DNA of 64,000 nucleotides from Streptomyces zingiberis (GTDB taxonomy: Bacteria; Actinomycetota; Actinomycetes; Streptomycetales; Streptomycetaceae). Made by a program: the position numbers and the translations under genes. The notes under the pieces were generated by a model, which did not search any database, had not been told where the DNA came from, and saw only the letters and a list, made by a program, of their open reading frames with translations. Positions 25,160 to 33,213 of this stretch are shown piece after piece (position 1 is the first letter of the stretch; every line of letters starts with the position of its first letter). The stretch lies in NCBI RefSeq assembly GCF_012034935.1, contig NZ_JAATEN010000016.1, forward strand, positions 1-64,000. The letters are read 5' to 3'.

Positions 25160-27003
25160 TGGCGCGGGCACGGAAGGCGCGCGGGCGGAAACTGCGGGAC
25201 CGGGTGCCCGTCTCCCTGCGGCAGCACGGAAAGTCCCTGGCAGTGGTGTGCGCGGGGCTGGCGGTGACGCTGATCGCGTTCGGTGACGTCCGCGTGTCCC
25301 CGTACGTCACCTCCGCGTCCCGCGCCGAGGCGGACCTCATCACCGAGGACGTCCGGGGCACCGTCGGGCTCTACGACACCTCGGTGGCGCACTCCATCCA
25401 GCTGGAGTACGACGAGGACGCGTTCGACCGGATGATGAAGGAGTTCGAGGAGGAGGGCACCAAGGACTACATCAAGGCGGATCTCACCATCGACGGGGTC
25501 CACCTGGAGGACGTGGGCATCCGGCTGAAGGGGAACTCCACCCTGATGTCCCTGCGCGGGGACGACGCACGGGGCGGCGCGCGCGGCCGGATGTTCGGGC
25601 CGGACGGCCAGGAAGATCAGCAGGAGCGCCAGGACCAGGGCGGCCAGGACGGCGGCCAGGAGCCGCAGGACCAGGACGGCCAGGACGCCGGCGCCACGAA
25701 CGGTGCCGGCGGCACGGCCCAGGAGGCCCTCGCGGAGGAAGGTGACACCCCACAGGACGGCGGCGCCGCCCAAGAGGCCCCCCAGCAGGGCCGGGGCGGC
25801 GGGATGACGATGTACGAGCTCTCACCGGACAAGCCGGAGGAACTCCCCTGGCTCATCAAGATCGATGAGTACATCGAGGGCCGTGCCTACCAGGGTGAGC
25901 GGGAGATCTCCGTCCGCCCGGGCAGCGACGGGCAGGTGCCGCTGAACGAGGCGCTCTCGCTCTCGCTGACGGACGCCTCGGGGGAGCCCGCCGAGCGGTA
26001 CGCCTTCTCGGCGGTCCAGGTCAACAACGGACCGGCCGTCACCCGGCTCATGGTCGAGAACCCGGACACCGATTACGCCGAATCCACCGGCGACGGCGGC
26101 GGCAACGCCGTGCTCTACAAGGCACGGGCCGGCGGCAGCTTCGCCTACCGCGGTGACGACCCGACGGACTACGAGGAGTCCTTCCGCCAGCTCAACCTGA
26201 AGGGCAGCCAGGACCTCTCCCCCGTGATGCGGCTGGCCAAGTGGGCCGAGGAGGCGTCCGACGAGGAGTTCGCCGAGGAACTCGGCACCTATGTGGACGT
26301 GGAGTCCTTCGCCCGCTACGTCGCGACGCAGAACCTGCTGCTGAACTTCGACGACATGGCCGGGCCGGGCAACAACTACCTGCTCCGGTACGACCTGGAC
26401 ACCAAGAAGTTCTCGGTGCTCGGCTGGGACTACAACCTCAGCATGAGCGGTGACACCGCGGCGGGCCCCGACGACGAGCTGCGCATGGGCGGCGGCATGG
26501 GCGGCGGTCCCGGCCGGGCGGGGGGCGACGCCGCAGGTGAGGAAGGGACCGGGAACGGTGACACCACCGGGAACGGTGACGCGCGGGAGACCGGCCCGGG
26601 CGCCGGGGCCCAGCAGGACGGCGGCGGCTTCCCCGGCGGTCCCGGAGGTGCGGCCCGGGACAACGCCTGGCCGCCCGGCGAGGGCGCGGCGGGCGAATCG
26701 GACGGGGACGGCGAGGCCGGTGAGGCCGGTGAGCGACCCCAGGGGATGCGGGGCGGTCACGTCCTCAAGGAACGCTTCCTCGAACTGGACGCCTTCGACG
26801 AGGTCTACAAGGACGCCTACCGCGAGCTGTACGAGACGTTCTACGGCTCCGGCACCGCGCTGCGGAACCTGGAGGAGATCGCGGAGCAGGCCCGGAACGC
26901 GGAAGCGGACGGCGAGGACCTGGACTCCGCCGTGACCCGCCTGCGCACGACGGTCACCGAGCGCACCACGGCCCTGGCCGGGGACGAGGAGGTGACCGGC
27001 TGA
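25159..27003 (+). CDS. CotH-family protein kinase, membrane-anchored
   Basis: A 614-residue protein starting at an ATG that overlaps the DUF4956 stop. An N-terminal segment (LAVVCAGLAVTLIAFGDV, about 27-44) is a signal anchor, placing the rest outside the membrane. The kinase-like fold has VGIRLKGNSTLMSL near 120, LNLKGSQD, LNFDDMAGPGNNYLLRYD and VLGWDYNLSMSG, matching the ATP- and metal-binding regions of CotH spore-coat kinases. Two low-complexity inserts break the domain: a Gln/Asp/Gly run (25610-25800) and a Gly/Asp/Ala run with GNGD repeats (26460-26750). It is the third gene of the VTC-DUF4956-CotH operon, a combination seen in other actinomycetes whose job is unclear. Confidence 0.85.
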   Translation: MARARKARGRKLRDRVPVSLRQHGKSLAVVCAGLAVTLIAFGDVRVSPYVTSASRAEADLITEDVRGTVGLYDTSVAHSIQLEYDEDAFDRMMKEFEEEGTKDYIKADLTIDGVHLEDVGIRLKGNSTLMSLRGDDARGGARGRMFGPDGQEDQQERQDQGGQDGGQEPQDQDGQDAGATNGAGGTAQEALAEEGDTPQDGGAAQEAPQQGRGGGMTMYELSPDKPEELPWLIKIDEYIEGRAYQGEREISVRPGSDGQVPLNEALSLSLTDASGEPAERYAFSAVQVNNGPAVTRLMVENPDTDYAESTGDGGGNAVLYKARAGGSFAYRGDDPTDYEESFRQLNLKGSQDLSPVMRLAKWAEEASDEEFAEELGTYVDVESFARYVATQNLLLNFDDMAGPGNNYLLRYDLDTKKFSVLGWDYNLSMSGDTAAGPDDELRMGGGMGGGPGRAGGDAAGEEGTGNGDTTGNGDARETGPGAGAQQDGGGFPGGPGGAARDNAWPPGEGAAGESDGDGEAGEAGERPQGMRGGHVLKERFLELDAFDEVYKDAYRELYETFYGSGTALRNLEEIAEQARNAEADGEDLDSAVTRLRTTVTERTTALAGDEEVTG

Positions 27004-27070
27004 TCCCGCCGCCCCGGCCGGACGGCCCCGCGGTCCCCCGTGGCCGGCGCCGTCCGTGCCGGTGGCCCCG

Positions 27071-27133
27071 GTCGTCCGGGTCGTCCGGGTCGTCCGGGTC
27101 GTCCGGGTCGTCCGGGTGGTCCGGGTGGTCCGG
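27071..27133. repeat. Seven tandem 9-base repeats (GTCGTCCGG)
   Basis: Five exact copies of GTCGTCCGG followed by two of GTGGTCCGG, between the CotH operon and the aldo/keto reductase gene. One forward frame reads Gly-Arg-Pro repeats and one reverse frame Asp-Asp-Pro, but neither has a credible gene context. It is a likely slippage-prone minisatellite. Confidence 0.8.
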
Positions 27134-27274
27134 GGCCACCCTCAGCGGTACGGGGCCGGGCCCCTCGACCCGCCGCGGCCCCGTCCTCCGGGTACCGCTC
27201 CCCCGCCCCGCGCTCCGGTGCCGTCACCCGCCCCGGTGCCGCCCCGCCACCGGGGCGGAGCGCGTCCGGCGTGA

Positions 27275-28294
27275 TCAGCGGCGCCGCAGGGAGGGGTCGA
27301 GCAGGGCGGGCGGGGTGTTCTGCTTCTCCTCGGGTGCGAGGTCGGTGCCGGGCGGGACGATCGCGTCCACGGCGTCGAGCACGTCGGCGGTCAGCACGGT
27401 GCCGGCGGCGTCGAGCTGGGCGCGCAGGTGGTCCAGGGTGCGGGGACCGATGAGCGCGCTGGTCACGGCGGGGTGCGCGGTCACGAAGCCCAGCGCGAGC
27501 TGGATCAGCGTCAGGCCGGCCTCGTCGGCGACGGCGGCCAGCCGCTCGACGGCGTCGAGCCGGGCCCGGTTGGCCGGGCGGTCCAGGTCGAAACGGTCCG
27601 GCAGGATCCGCGAGCGGTGAGTGGTGATCTCCCGGCCGGCGCGGACCGCGCCGGACAGCCAGCCGGAGGCCAGCGGGCTCCACACCAGCACCCCCATCCC
27701 GTACTCCTCGGTCACGGGCAGCACGTCGGTCTCGACGCCGCGTTGCAGGATCGAGTAGCTGGGCTGTTCGGTGACGTAGCGGCTCAGGCGGTGTTCACGT
27801 GCGGCCCACTGCGCCTGCACGACGCGGTACGCGGGGTAGGTCGAGGAGCCGAAGTAACGGATCTTGCCGGCGCGCTGGAGGTCGGTCAGGGCGGAGAGGG
27901 TCTCGTCGTCGGCGGTGTCCGGGTCCCAGCGGTGGATCTGGTAGAGATCGACATGGTCGACGCCGAGACGGCGGAGGCTGCCGTCGAGCGCCGTGGTCAG
28001 CCGGCGGCGGGAGGCGCCGCGGTGGTTGCGCTCCTCCCCCATCGGCAGGCCCGTCTTGGTCGCCAGCACGAGGTCGTCACGCCGGCCGGCGATGGCCTTG
28101 CCGACCATCTCCTCCGACTCGCCGGAGGCGTATCGGTCCGCCGTGTCGATGAGGTTGATCCCGGATTCGAGGGCGGCGTCGACCAGGGCGGTGGCCTCGT
28201 CCTGGGTGGTGCGCCCGATGGCGCCGAAGTTCATCGCGCCGAGCGCGAGGGAGCTGACCTGGATTCCGGTGCGGCCCAGGGTGCGGTACAGCAT
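27275..28294 (-). CDS. Aldo/keto reductase
   Basis: A 339-residue NADPH-dependent oxidoreductase. The catalytic set is visible: Asp in LIDTADRY with Tyr two residues on, Lys in LATKTGLPM, and His in DLYQIHRWDPDT. The C-terminal ALIGPRTLDHLRAQLDA binds the cofactor phosphate. The last 25 residues (PPALLDPSLRRR) exceed the usual end. It is divergent from a TetR gene with a symmetric operator between, so the TetR protein probably represses it. The substrate is unknown; relatives reduce aldehydes and ketones. Confidence 0.9.
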   Translation of the reverse strand: MLYRTLGRTGIQVSSLALGAMNFGAIGRTTQDEATALVDAALESGINLIDTADRYASGESEEMVGKAIAGRRDDLVLATKTGLPMGEERNHRGASRRRLTTALDGSLRRLGVDHVDLYQIHRWDPDTADDETLSALTDLQRAGKIRYFGSSTYPAYRVVQAQWAAREHRLSRYVTEQPSYSILQRGVETDVLPVTEEYGMGVLVWSPLASGWLSGAVRAGREITTHRSRILPDRFDLDRPANRARLDAVERLAAVADEAGLTLIQLALGFVTAHPAVTSALIGPRTLDHLRAQLDAAGTVLTADVLDAVDAIVPPGTDLAPEEKQNTPPALLDPSLRRR

Positions 28295-28399
28295 GGACGG
28301 GGTCCTCCGTTACGGGTGACGGGTGGGGTGGGAGAGATGCGCGAGGCATGGCTTGGCCCTCGGCCGAACGCTCTGACATCATGGATGAAGCGGAGCGAC

Positions 28400-28430
28400 G
28401 TTCCGGAAAAACAATACGGAACCTTGTTCC
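28400..28430. promoter_or_regulatory. Overlapping TetR-type operator
   Basis: GTTCCG (28400-28405), CGGAAC (28417-28422) and GTTCC (28426-28430) form two overlapping dyads, GTTCCG-N11-CGGAAC and GGAAC-CTT-GTTCC, in an AT-rich patch between the divergent reductase and TetR genes. The spacing suits a TetR dimer. The LexA box (GAAC-N4-GTTC) does not fit, because the centre has three bases. Confidence 0.6.
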
Positions 28431-28494
28431 ATTTAGCAACGCACGGCGAACACAGCAGCTCACGACGGGCGGCGGGACAGTGGAGGCAGTGGCG

Positions 28495-29106
28495 GTGAAC
28501 GACGGCGAGGAGCGCGCGGAGCAGGCCGGGCAGGTGGCGGCCCGGCCCCGGCGGAAGGACGCCCGGCGCAACCAGGAGGCACTGCTCAACGCGGCCGCCG
28601 CCGTATTCGTCCGGTCCGGCGTGGACGCGCCGGTCCGTGAGATCGCGGCGGAGGCCGGGGTCGGGGTGGGCACCATCTACCGCCACTTCCCGACCCGGGC
28701 CGATCTCGTCGCCGCCGTCTACCGGCACCAGGTGGAGACCTGCGCCGAGGCCGGGCCGGCCCTGCTGGCGAGCAACGCGAGCCCACACGCGGCCCTGGCA
28801 CAGTGGATCGATCTCTTTGTCGACTTCCTCGTCACCAAGCACGGCCTCGCCGGGGCACTCCGGTCCGACACCGCCGGCTTCGACACCCTGCACGCCTACT
28901 TCCTCGACCACCTCCTCCCCGTCTGCACCGAACTCCTCGGCGCGGCGACCACCGCCCGCGAGATCCGCCCCGAACTCACCGATCTGTCCGCCTACGCACT
29001 CCTGCGCGGGGTGGGCAATCTCTGCGTCGGCGCGGAGAACGACCCCCGCTACGACGCGCGCCGTATGGCCGCCCTCCTCGTCGCGGGCCTGCGCCGGACG
29101 GACTGA
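28495..29106 (+). CDS. TetR-family transcriptional regulator
   Basis: 203 residues. The N-terminal helix-turn-helix is VREIAAEAGVGVGTIYRHFP (residues about 43-62), followed by a helical ligand-binding domain. GTG at 28495 lies 8 bases after GGAGG; an upstream in-frame ATG at 28348 would run through the operator and is rejected. Its C-terminal domain (ALRGVGNLCVGAEN) is of the type found beside oxidoreductases. Probable repressor of itself and the aldo/keto reductase. Confidence 0.88.
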   Translation: MNDGEERAEQAGQVAARPRRKDARRNQEALLNAAAAVFVRSGVDAPVREIAAEAGVGVGTIYRHFPTRADLVAAVYRHQVETCAEAGPALLASNASPHAALAQWIDLFVDFLVTKHGLAGALRSDTAGFDTLHAYFLDHLLPVCTELLGAATTAREIRPELTDLSAYALLRGVGNLCVGAENDPRYDARRMAALLVAGLRRTD

Positions 29107-29406
29107 TCACCGGCCCCGGGCGACACCAGGCATCCGCCCCGCCGGGCCCGGTGGGGCGGACTCACGCCGGTGAGACGGGCCCGCGTTTCCCGCGTGCTCC
29201 CGAAGCCGCTTCTCCCCCTGGGCGCCCGCGGGGCAGGCCCCGGACCGGGCCGGGCCGAAATCCGGTTGTGCCACCGGGCTCCGGTGCCGGATGCTCCGGG
29301 CGGACCCACGCGGAGAAGCGCTCCGTCCAGGCGCGTGCCCGGCGTCCCCTCGCCCCTCCGTCCCGTCTCCGGCCCCCGCCCCCTGGAGAAAGCGACCGCC
29401 CGGCCC
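29107..29406. other. Intergenic region upstream of the phosphotransferase
   Basis: 300 bases, GC-rich, no gene seen. It contains the promoter of the phosphotransferase gene, but no clear -10/-35 pair or repeat stands out. Confidence 0.4.
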
Positions 29407-30291
29407 GTGAGTGACACCATCACCACCGACCTCGTCCGCGCCCTGATCGCCGGCCAGTTCCCCCACTGGAGCGACCTCCCCGTCCGCCCCGTGGAACGGC
29501 AGGGCTGGGACAACCGGACCTTCCGGCTGGGCGACGCGCTCGCCGTGCGGCTGCCCAGCGCCGAGGGGTATGTGGCGGCCGTCGAGAAGGAGGACCGCTG
29601 CCTGCCGCTTCTCCGGGGCCAGGTGCCGCTCCCGGTGCCCGCGCCGGTCGCGGTCGGCCGCCCCGCGGCCGGTTATCCCTTCCCCTGGTCGGTGCGCCGC
29701 TGGCTGCCCGGCACGACCGTCGAGGCCGCCCCGGACGTCGACCGGACCCAACTGGCGCGTGATCTGGGCCACTTCCTGACGGAACTCCGCGCGGCACCCG
29801 CCCGGCAGGGCCCGGCGGCCGGGAGGCACTCCTTCTTCCGCGGCTGCCACCCCAGCGCCTACGGCGACGAGGTCGAGCGCTCCCTCGGCCTGCTCCGGGA
29901 CGTGGTGGACACCGCCGCCTGCCGGGCCGTCTGGGCCGAGGCGCTGACCTCCGCGTGGCCGCTGCCCCCGGTGTGGTTCCACGGGGACGTCGCCGTCGGC
30001 AACCTCCTCACCACCGGCGGGCGGCTCTCCGCCGTCATCGACTTCGGCACCTGCGGGGTCGGCGACCCGGCCTGCGACCTCGTCATGGCGTGGACGTACT
30101 TCACCGGTGAGGAGCGACAGGTGTTCCGGGAGGCGGCCGGGCTCCCGGACGACACCTGGCGGCGGGCGCGCGGCTGGGCCCTGTGGAAGGCCCTCATCAC
30201 GGTGGCGGCCCGGCCCGGCCCCGACCCGGACGACGTCCAGACCCGGGCGCTGACCCAGGTCCTGGCGGACCCGGTCGTCAGCGGGCCGTAG
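29407..30291 (+). CDS. Aminoglycoside-phosphotransferase-family kinase
   Basis: 294 residues of the APH/choline-kinase fold. The Brenner motif is VWFHGDVAVGNLL, with catalytic Asp and metal-binding Asn, followed by VIDFGTCGVGDPACDLVMAW with the DFG-type Asp. The N-terminal lobe has WDNRTFRLGDALAVRLPS, where the ATP-binding Lys is replaced by Arg. The start is a GTG at 29407; the nearest purine-rich stretch (GGAGAAA) is about 15 bases upstream, so the start is only fairly sure. The family includes resistance enzymes and many metabolite kinases, and a role in resistance cannot be assumed. No operon partner. Confidence 0.8.
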   Translation: MSDTITTDLVRALIAGQFPHWSDLPVRPVERQGWDNRTFRLGDALAVRLPSAEGYVAAVEKEDRCLPLLRGQVPLPVPAPVAVGRPAAGYPFPWSVRRWLPGTTVEAAPDVDRTQLARDLGHFLTELRAAPARQGPAAGRHSFFRGCHPSAYGDEVERSLGLLRDVVDTAACRAVWAEALTSAWPLPPVWFHGDVAVGNLLTTGGRLSAVIDFGTCGVGDPACDLVMAWTYFTGEERQVFREAAGLPDDTWRRARGWALWKALITVAARPGPDPDDVQTRALTQVLADPVVSGP

Positions 30292-30310
30292 CACTCCGCC
30301 GCGGGCACCG

Positions 30311-30604
30311 CGAGTTCACCGCGCGCTCACGGCGGGGCTGCGGCGCGAGGAGGCCGCCGTCCTGGCCGGAATGACCACCGGCGACCACGCGCGCCTGGAG
30401 CAGGGCCGCGAGCACGGCCCCTCGCCCCAGGTGGCCGACGCCATCGGCAGCGCCCCGCGCCTGGACGACGAGGGGCGGGCCCCTCTGTACCGGCCGGCGG
30501 GCGCCCGGCCGGTGGTGCCGGACCGGGGGCGGAAGCCGCCGCCCGGTGCGCTCAGGGCACGCGGCGGTCCGGGACGGCGTCCTGTTCCGCGGCCACCCGG
30601 ATGA
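30311..30604 (+). pseudogene. Remnant of an XRE-family (MmyB-like) regulator
   Basis: One frame reads LTAGLRREEAAVLAGMTTGD followed by HARLEQGREHGPSPQVADAI and LDDEGRAPLYRPAGARP. This is the helix-turn-helix portion of XRE regulators with a MmyB-like ligand domain, whose usual form has GLRREEVALLAGVS and RLEQGRERNPSPQVLDAL. The N-terminal start and the whole ligand domain are missing, the turn Val-Ser is changed to Met-Thr, and the frame ends within 90 residues. Its 3' end overlaps the end of the pyroglutamyl-peptidase-like gene on the other strand. It looks like a decayed gene fragment. Confidence 0.65.
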
Positions 30605-31829
30605 TCGAACGGACCTGGTCGATGATGTCCTGCCGGTTCCGGAGGAATTCCGGATCGGTGATCCGTCCCGTGCCCGGGTCCTCGTTGCCCGCGCCGAACT
30701 CCAGCACGGGGGTGTGCACATGGCCGCCCGGGATGTCCAGGCCGAGGCGGTCACGCAGCAGCGTCGCCCGGTAGGCGATCTCGTTGGACAGGTAGTCCCC
30801 GCCGCCGCCCTGACGGGCGGTGGAGCCCTCGGTCGGGCCACCGGGGCGCGTCACCGCCTGGTCCGCACCGGCCGGGACCTCGACGACCTGGGTGTTGTCC
30901 CGCACCGGGAACCGGCCCGTCGGCGTGGACGTGACGGCCTGGTGGGGCAGGGTGGTCACCGTCCACTGCGGCGGCTCACCACCGGGCACCGGCGTCGGCC
31001 CGGGGGCGGAGACGCCGTCGTTGTCGGCGGAGGCCCCCCGCCAGGCCCCGTTGAAGCGCTCGATGTCGAACTGTCCGGGACGGCCCTGGCTGACGGTGGC
31101 GAACAGGTCGACCTGTGGCAGGTGCGGGCGGAGCGCCCGCTCGACCGTGCCCCGGGTGAAGTCCGCCCAGCGCACGGGGAACATGGCCGTCTCGATCCGG
31201 ACCGGGCCCGCCGCGGTACGCAGCACCGTGCCGTCGAGCGCGAGCGCGGTGGCGCCGGAGGGGTTGCTGATCCGTATGTCCCGGTCCAGGGTGAACGGGT
31301 CGAAGCCGGTGACCAGCACCCGCCGCGGCCCGTTCTCCCGCCCGCCGGGGAAGTCGACGGCGTCCTGGCCGCGCGAGCCGCGCTCCAGCCGGTCGTGCAG
31401 TTCCGCGCGCCGGGCCTCGGGGAGAGCGAATCCGGGCTGCCACTGCCGCAGGGCCGCGGTCATCTCCAGCCGCGCCCAGTACAGGGGCCGGTCGTCCGCG
31501 CGGCTCAGGTCCCCACCCGCCGGGCCGCGCCCCTGGGCCCGCTCCACCGCGCGCTGCCACAGCCGCTGCCCGTGCCCCGTCACCACGTCCCGCGCCTGGC
31601 GGTAGGAGTCCGCACGGCACAGGGCCCGGGCGAATCGCGAACCGGCCGTGTCGAACCCGGAACGCCGCAGGATCTCCTGGGGCACGGGCCCGGCCGCGCG
31701 CCGTTCCTCCACGGTCAGGGAGACCGACGGGTCGGCGCACCCGGCCGCCTGCGCGGCCAGCGCGGGCGTCACCGGCAGGGCCAGGCTCGCGACGATCACT
31801 GCGGCAAGCTGTGTACGCGGTCGGCGCAT
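30552..31829 (-). CDS. Secreted pyroglutamyl-peptidase-I-like protein with Ser in place of catalytic Cys
   Basis: 425 residues starting at an ATG six bases after GGAGGAG. A signal peptide (basic MRRPRTQ then LAAVIVASLALPVTPALA) is followed by about 135 residues of unknown helical sequence. The C15 peptidase fold begins at VLVTGFDPF near residue 168. The region that holds the nucleophile in pyroglutamyl peptidases (usually YxCN) reads GGDYLSNEIAYR here, with Ser348 where Cys is expected. The catalytic-His region GGHVHTPVLEFG is kept. It may be a Ser-dependent variant or an inactive relative acting outside the cell. No operon partner is evident. Confidence 0.8.
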   Translation of the reverse strand: MRRPRTQLAAVIVASLALPVTPALAAQAAGCADPSVSLTVEERRAAGPVPQEILRRSGFDTAGSRFARALCRADSYRQARDVVTGHGQRLWQRAVERAQGRGPAGGDLSRADDRPLYWARLEMTAALRQWQPGFALPEARRAELHDRLERGSRGQDAVDFPGGRENGPRRVLVTGFDPFTLDRDIRISNPSGATALALDGTVLRTAAGPVRIETAMFPVRWADFTRGTVERALRPHLPQVDLFATVSQGRPGQFDIERFNGAWRGASADNDGVSAPGPTPVPGGEPPQWTVTTLPHQAVTSTPTGRFPVRDNTQVVEVPAGADQAVTRPGGPTEGSTARQGGGGDYLSNEIAYRATLLRDRLGLDIPGGHVHTPVLEFGAGNEDPGTGRITDPEFLRNRQDIIDQVRSIIRVAAEQDAVPDRRVP

Positions 31830-31955
31830 CCGGATCTCCTCCATGGGGCGTGTGGGTGGGGCAGCATGTGGCGTGGGGGACGAGCGGTCCGCGAACACGG
31901 CGTCTCCCCCGGCGGGGCGACGGCGGCCCGGCGGCGGGGTGACTCGGGCGCCGGC

Positions 31956-32141
31956 TCAGACTCCGGCCGCGAACCCGACGAACCGCGACCACTCCGCACG
32001 CCCGACGGCGAGGTGAGGACGCGCCACATCCTTGGAGTCCCGCACGCGCACGGCCCGCTCGGTGACGGCGACCTCGACACAGCTGTCCCCCTGCGCGCTG
32101 CTGTAGCTGGATTTGTGCCAGTCACGTTCGGACGTGCTCAT
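31956..32141 (-). CDS. DUF397 protein (copy 1)
   Basis: 61 residues from an ATG at 32141 with GGGGAG four bases upstream: WHKSSYSSAQGDSCVEVAV, then RVRDSKD and WSRFVGF, the typical DUF397 pattern. DUF397 genes sit downstream of XRE-DUF5753 regulators throughout Streptomyces and have been proposed to form toxin-antitoxin-like or developmental regulator pairs (Scr1/Scr2, BldB-related). It is a recent duplicate of the next gene; the coding DNA is about 96% identical over 114 bases. Confidence 0.85.
   Translation of the reverse strand: MSTSERDWHKSSYSSAQGDSCVEVAVTERAVRVRDSKDVARPHLAVGRAEWSRFVGFAAGV
31977..32090 (-). repeat. Direct repeat, DUF397 copy 1 core
   Basis: 114 bases matching 32201-32314 with about five differences, all transitions, at an offset of 224 bases. 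It marks a recent tandem duplication. Confidence 0.85.
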
Positions 32142-32158
32142 AGCGCTCCCCGAATCCG

Positions 32159-32365
32159 CTACAGCAGGCCCGCGGAGTCCTGCGGGCCCGCGAACGTAGT
32201 GACGAACCGCGACCACTCCGCACGCCCGACGGCGAGGTGAGGGCGCGTCACGTCCTTGGAATCCCGCACACGCACGGCCCGCTCGGTGACGGCGACCTCG
32301 ACACAGCTGTCCCCTGCACTGCCGCTGTAGCTGGACTTGAACCAGGCACGTTCCATCGGGCTCAT
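32159..32365 (-). CDS. DUF397 protein (copy 2)
   Basis: 68 residues: WFKSSYSGSAGDSCVEVAVT, RVRDSKDVTRPHLAV and WSRFVTTF. Its ATG overlaps the stop of the XRE regulator gene by four bases (ATGA), so it is the translationally coupled partner and probably the original of the two copies. It ends with a longer tail (AGPQDSAGLL) than copy 1. Confidence 0.88.
   Translation of the reverse strand: MSPMERAWFKSSYSGSAGDSCVEVAVTERAVRVRDSKDVTRPHLAVGRAEWSRFVTTFAGPQDSAGLL
32201..32314 (-). repeat. Direct repeat, DUF397 copy 2 core
   Basis: Partner of the repeat at 31977-32090; the sequences outside the 114-base core differ. Confidence 0.85.
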
Positions 32366-33213
32366 AGCTCTCCTCGAAGTCGCTCCAACAGGCGGCGTGA
32401 GTCTGTGGGGTTGAGGGCTTGCGAGCGCAGTGTGTCATAGCGCTGCCGGAGAAGGCTCACTTCCTTCGGGTCAGCGATCAGCCGTCCGTTCTCCTGCCCT
32501 TCGGCATACGCGAGACGCCTCCGCTCGGGAGTTTCGACGAGTTGCAACGGACCGTCCAGGCACGCGTGCAACTTGGCTCTCAGCGGCACGACTTGGAGCA
32601 CAACGTTGCGCGGAGCACTGTGTTCCAGCACATGATCGAACAGTTTCCGCATCTCCTCCGCCTCGCCGAACCCACGCCGGAAGACATGTTCCTCCACGAT
32701 GAAGCTGAACGGCACTTCCGGCCGTGCGCGCAGCATCATCTGCCGCTCCAGCCGTGCGGCAACCTGCGCCTCCAACTGTTCGTCGGTCAGCGGAGGGAGA
32801 TGATTCTCGAACACTGCCCGGGCGTACCCCTCCGACTGGAGCAGCCCCGGCACCAGCCGGCACTCGTACGTGCACAGGCTCACCGCCACCTTCTCCAGCC
32901 GGGCCCAGCGCCGGAACCAGGCCGCCAGCCCGACCTCACCCCGCGTCAGGTGCCTGGCCGCCTTCCGCAGGGCCCCGGTGGAGCCCAGCAGTTCGTCCGC
33001 CCGCTCCACGAACGACTCGTCGGGCATCCGGCGCCCCAGCTCCACCGATTCCACGGTGTGCCGGGAGAAGTTGACGTGCGTCCCGAAGTCCGCCCGGCTG
33101 AGCCCCGCGTGCTCCCGCAGGGCCTGGACGACGGCCCCGAAGGTCCGCAGACTGTCGGAAGGCGCGGGCTCGCGCTCCACGTCGCAAGCCGTCCCGTCGC
33201 TGCTCTCCGTCAT
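32362..33213 (-). CDS. XRE-family regulator with DUF5753 domain
   Basis: 283 residues. The helix-turn-helix (LREHAGLSRADFGTHVNFSR, HTVESVELGRRMP) occupies residues about 32-65. The DUF5753 domain follows, with the signature WFRRWARLEKVAVSLCTYEC, LVPGLLQSEGYARAV and a C-terminal LRQRYDTLRSQAL. This family pairs with DUF397 proteins, and two follow here. The gene uses noticeably more A/T-ending codons than its neighbours. A dyad, GTTC-CATC-GAAC at 33295-33306, lies about 82 bases upstream and may be its own operator. Confidence 0.9.
   Translation of the reverse strand: MTESSDGTACDVEREPAPSDSLRTFGAVVQALREHAGLSRADFGTHVNFSRHTVESVELGRRMPDESFVERADELLGSTGALRKAARHLTRGEVGLAAWFRRWARLEKVAVSLCTYECRLVPGLLQSEGYARAVFENHLPPLTDEQLEAQVAARLERQMMLRARPEVPFSFIVEEHVFRRGFGEAEEMRKLFDHVLEHSAPRNVVLQVVPLRAKLHACLDGPLQLVETPERRRLAYAEGQENGRLIADPKEVSLLRQRYDTLRSQALNPTDSRRLLERLRGEL

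Noticed and set aside
27040..27453. Collagen-like Gly-Arg-Pro ORF on the plus strand
   Set aside because: Its repeats come from the 9-base minisatellite, and it runs into the end of the aldo/keto reductase gene.
28418..28430. Possible LexA/SOS box GGAACCTTGTTCC
   Set aside because: The actinobacterial box needs GAAC-N4-GTTC; here the centre is three bases. A TetR operator fits better.
29407..30291. Calling the phosphotransferase an aminoglycoside-resistance gene
   Set aside because: Only the general kinase fold is visible; the family covers many other substrates.
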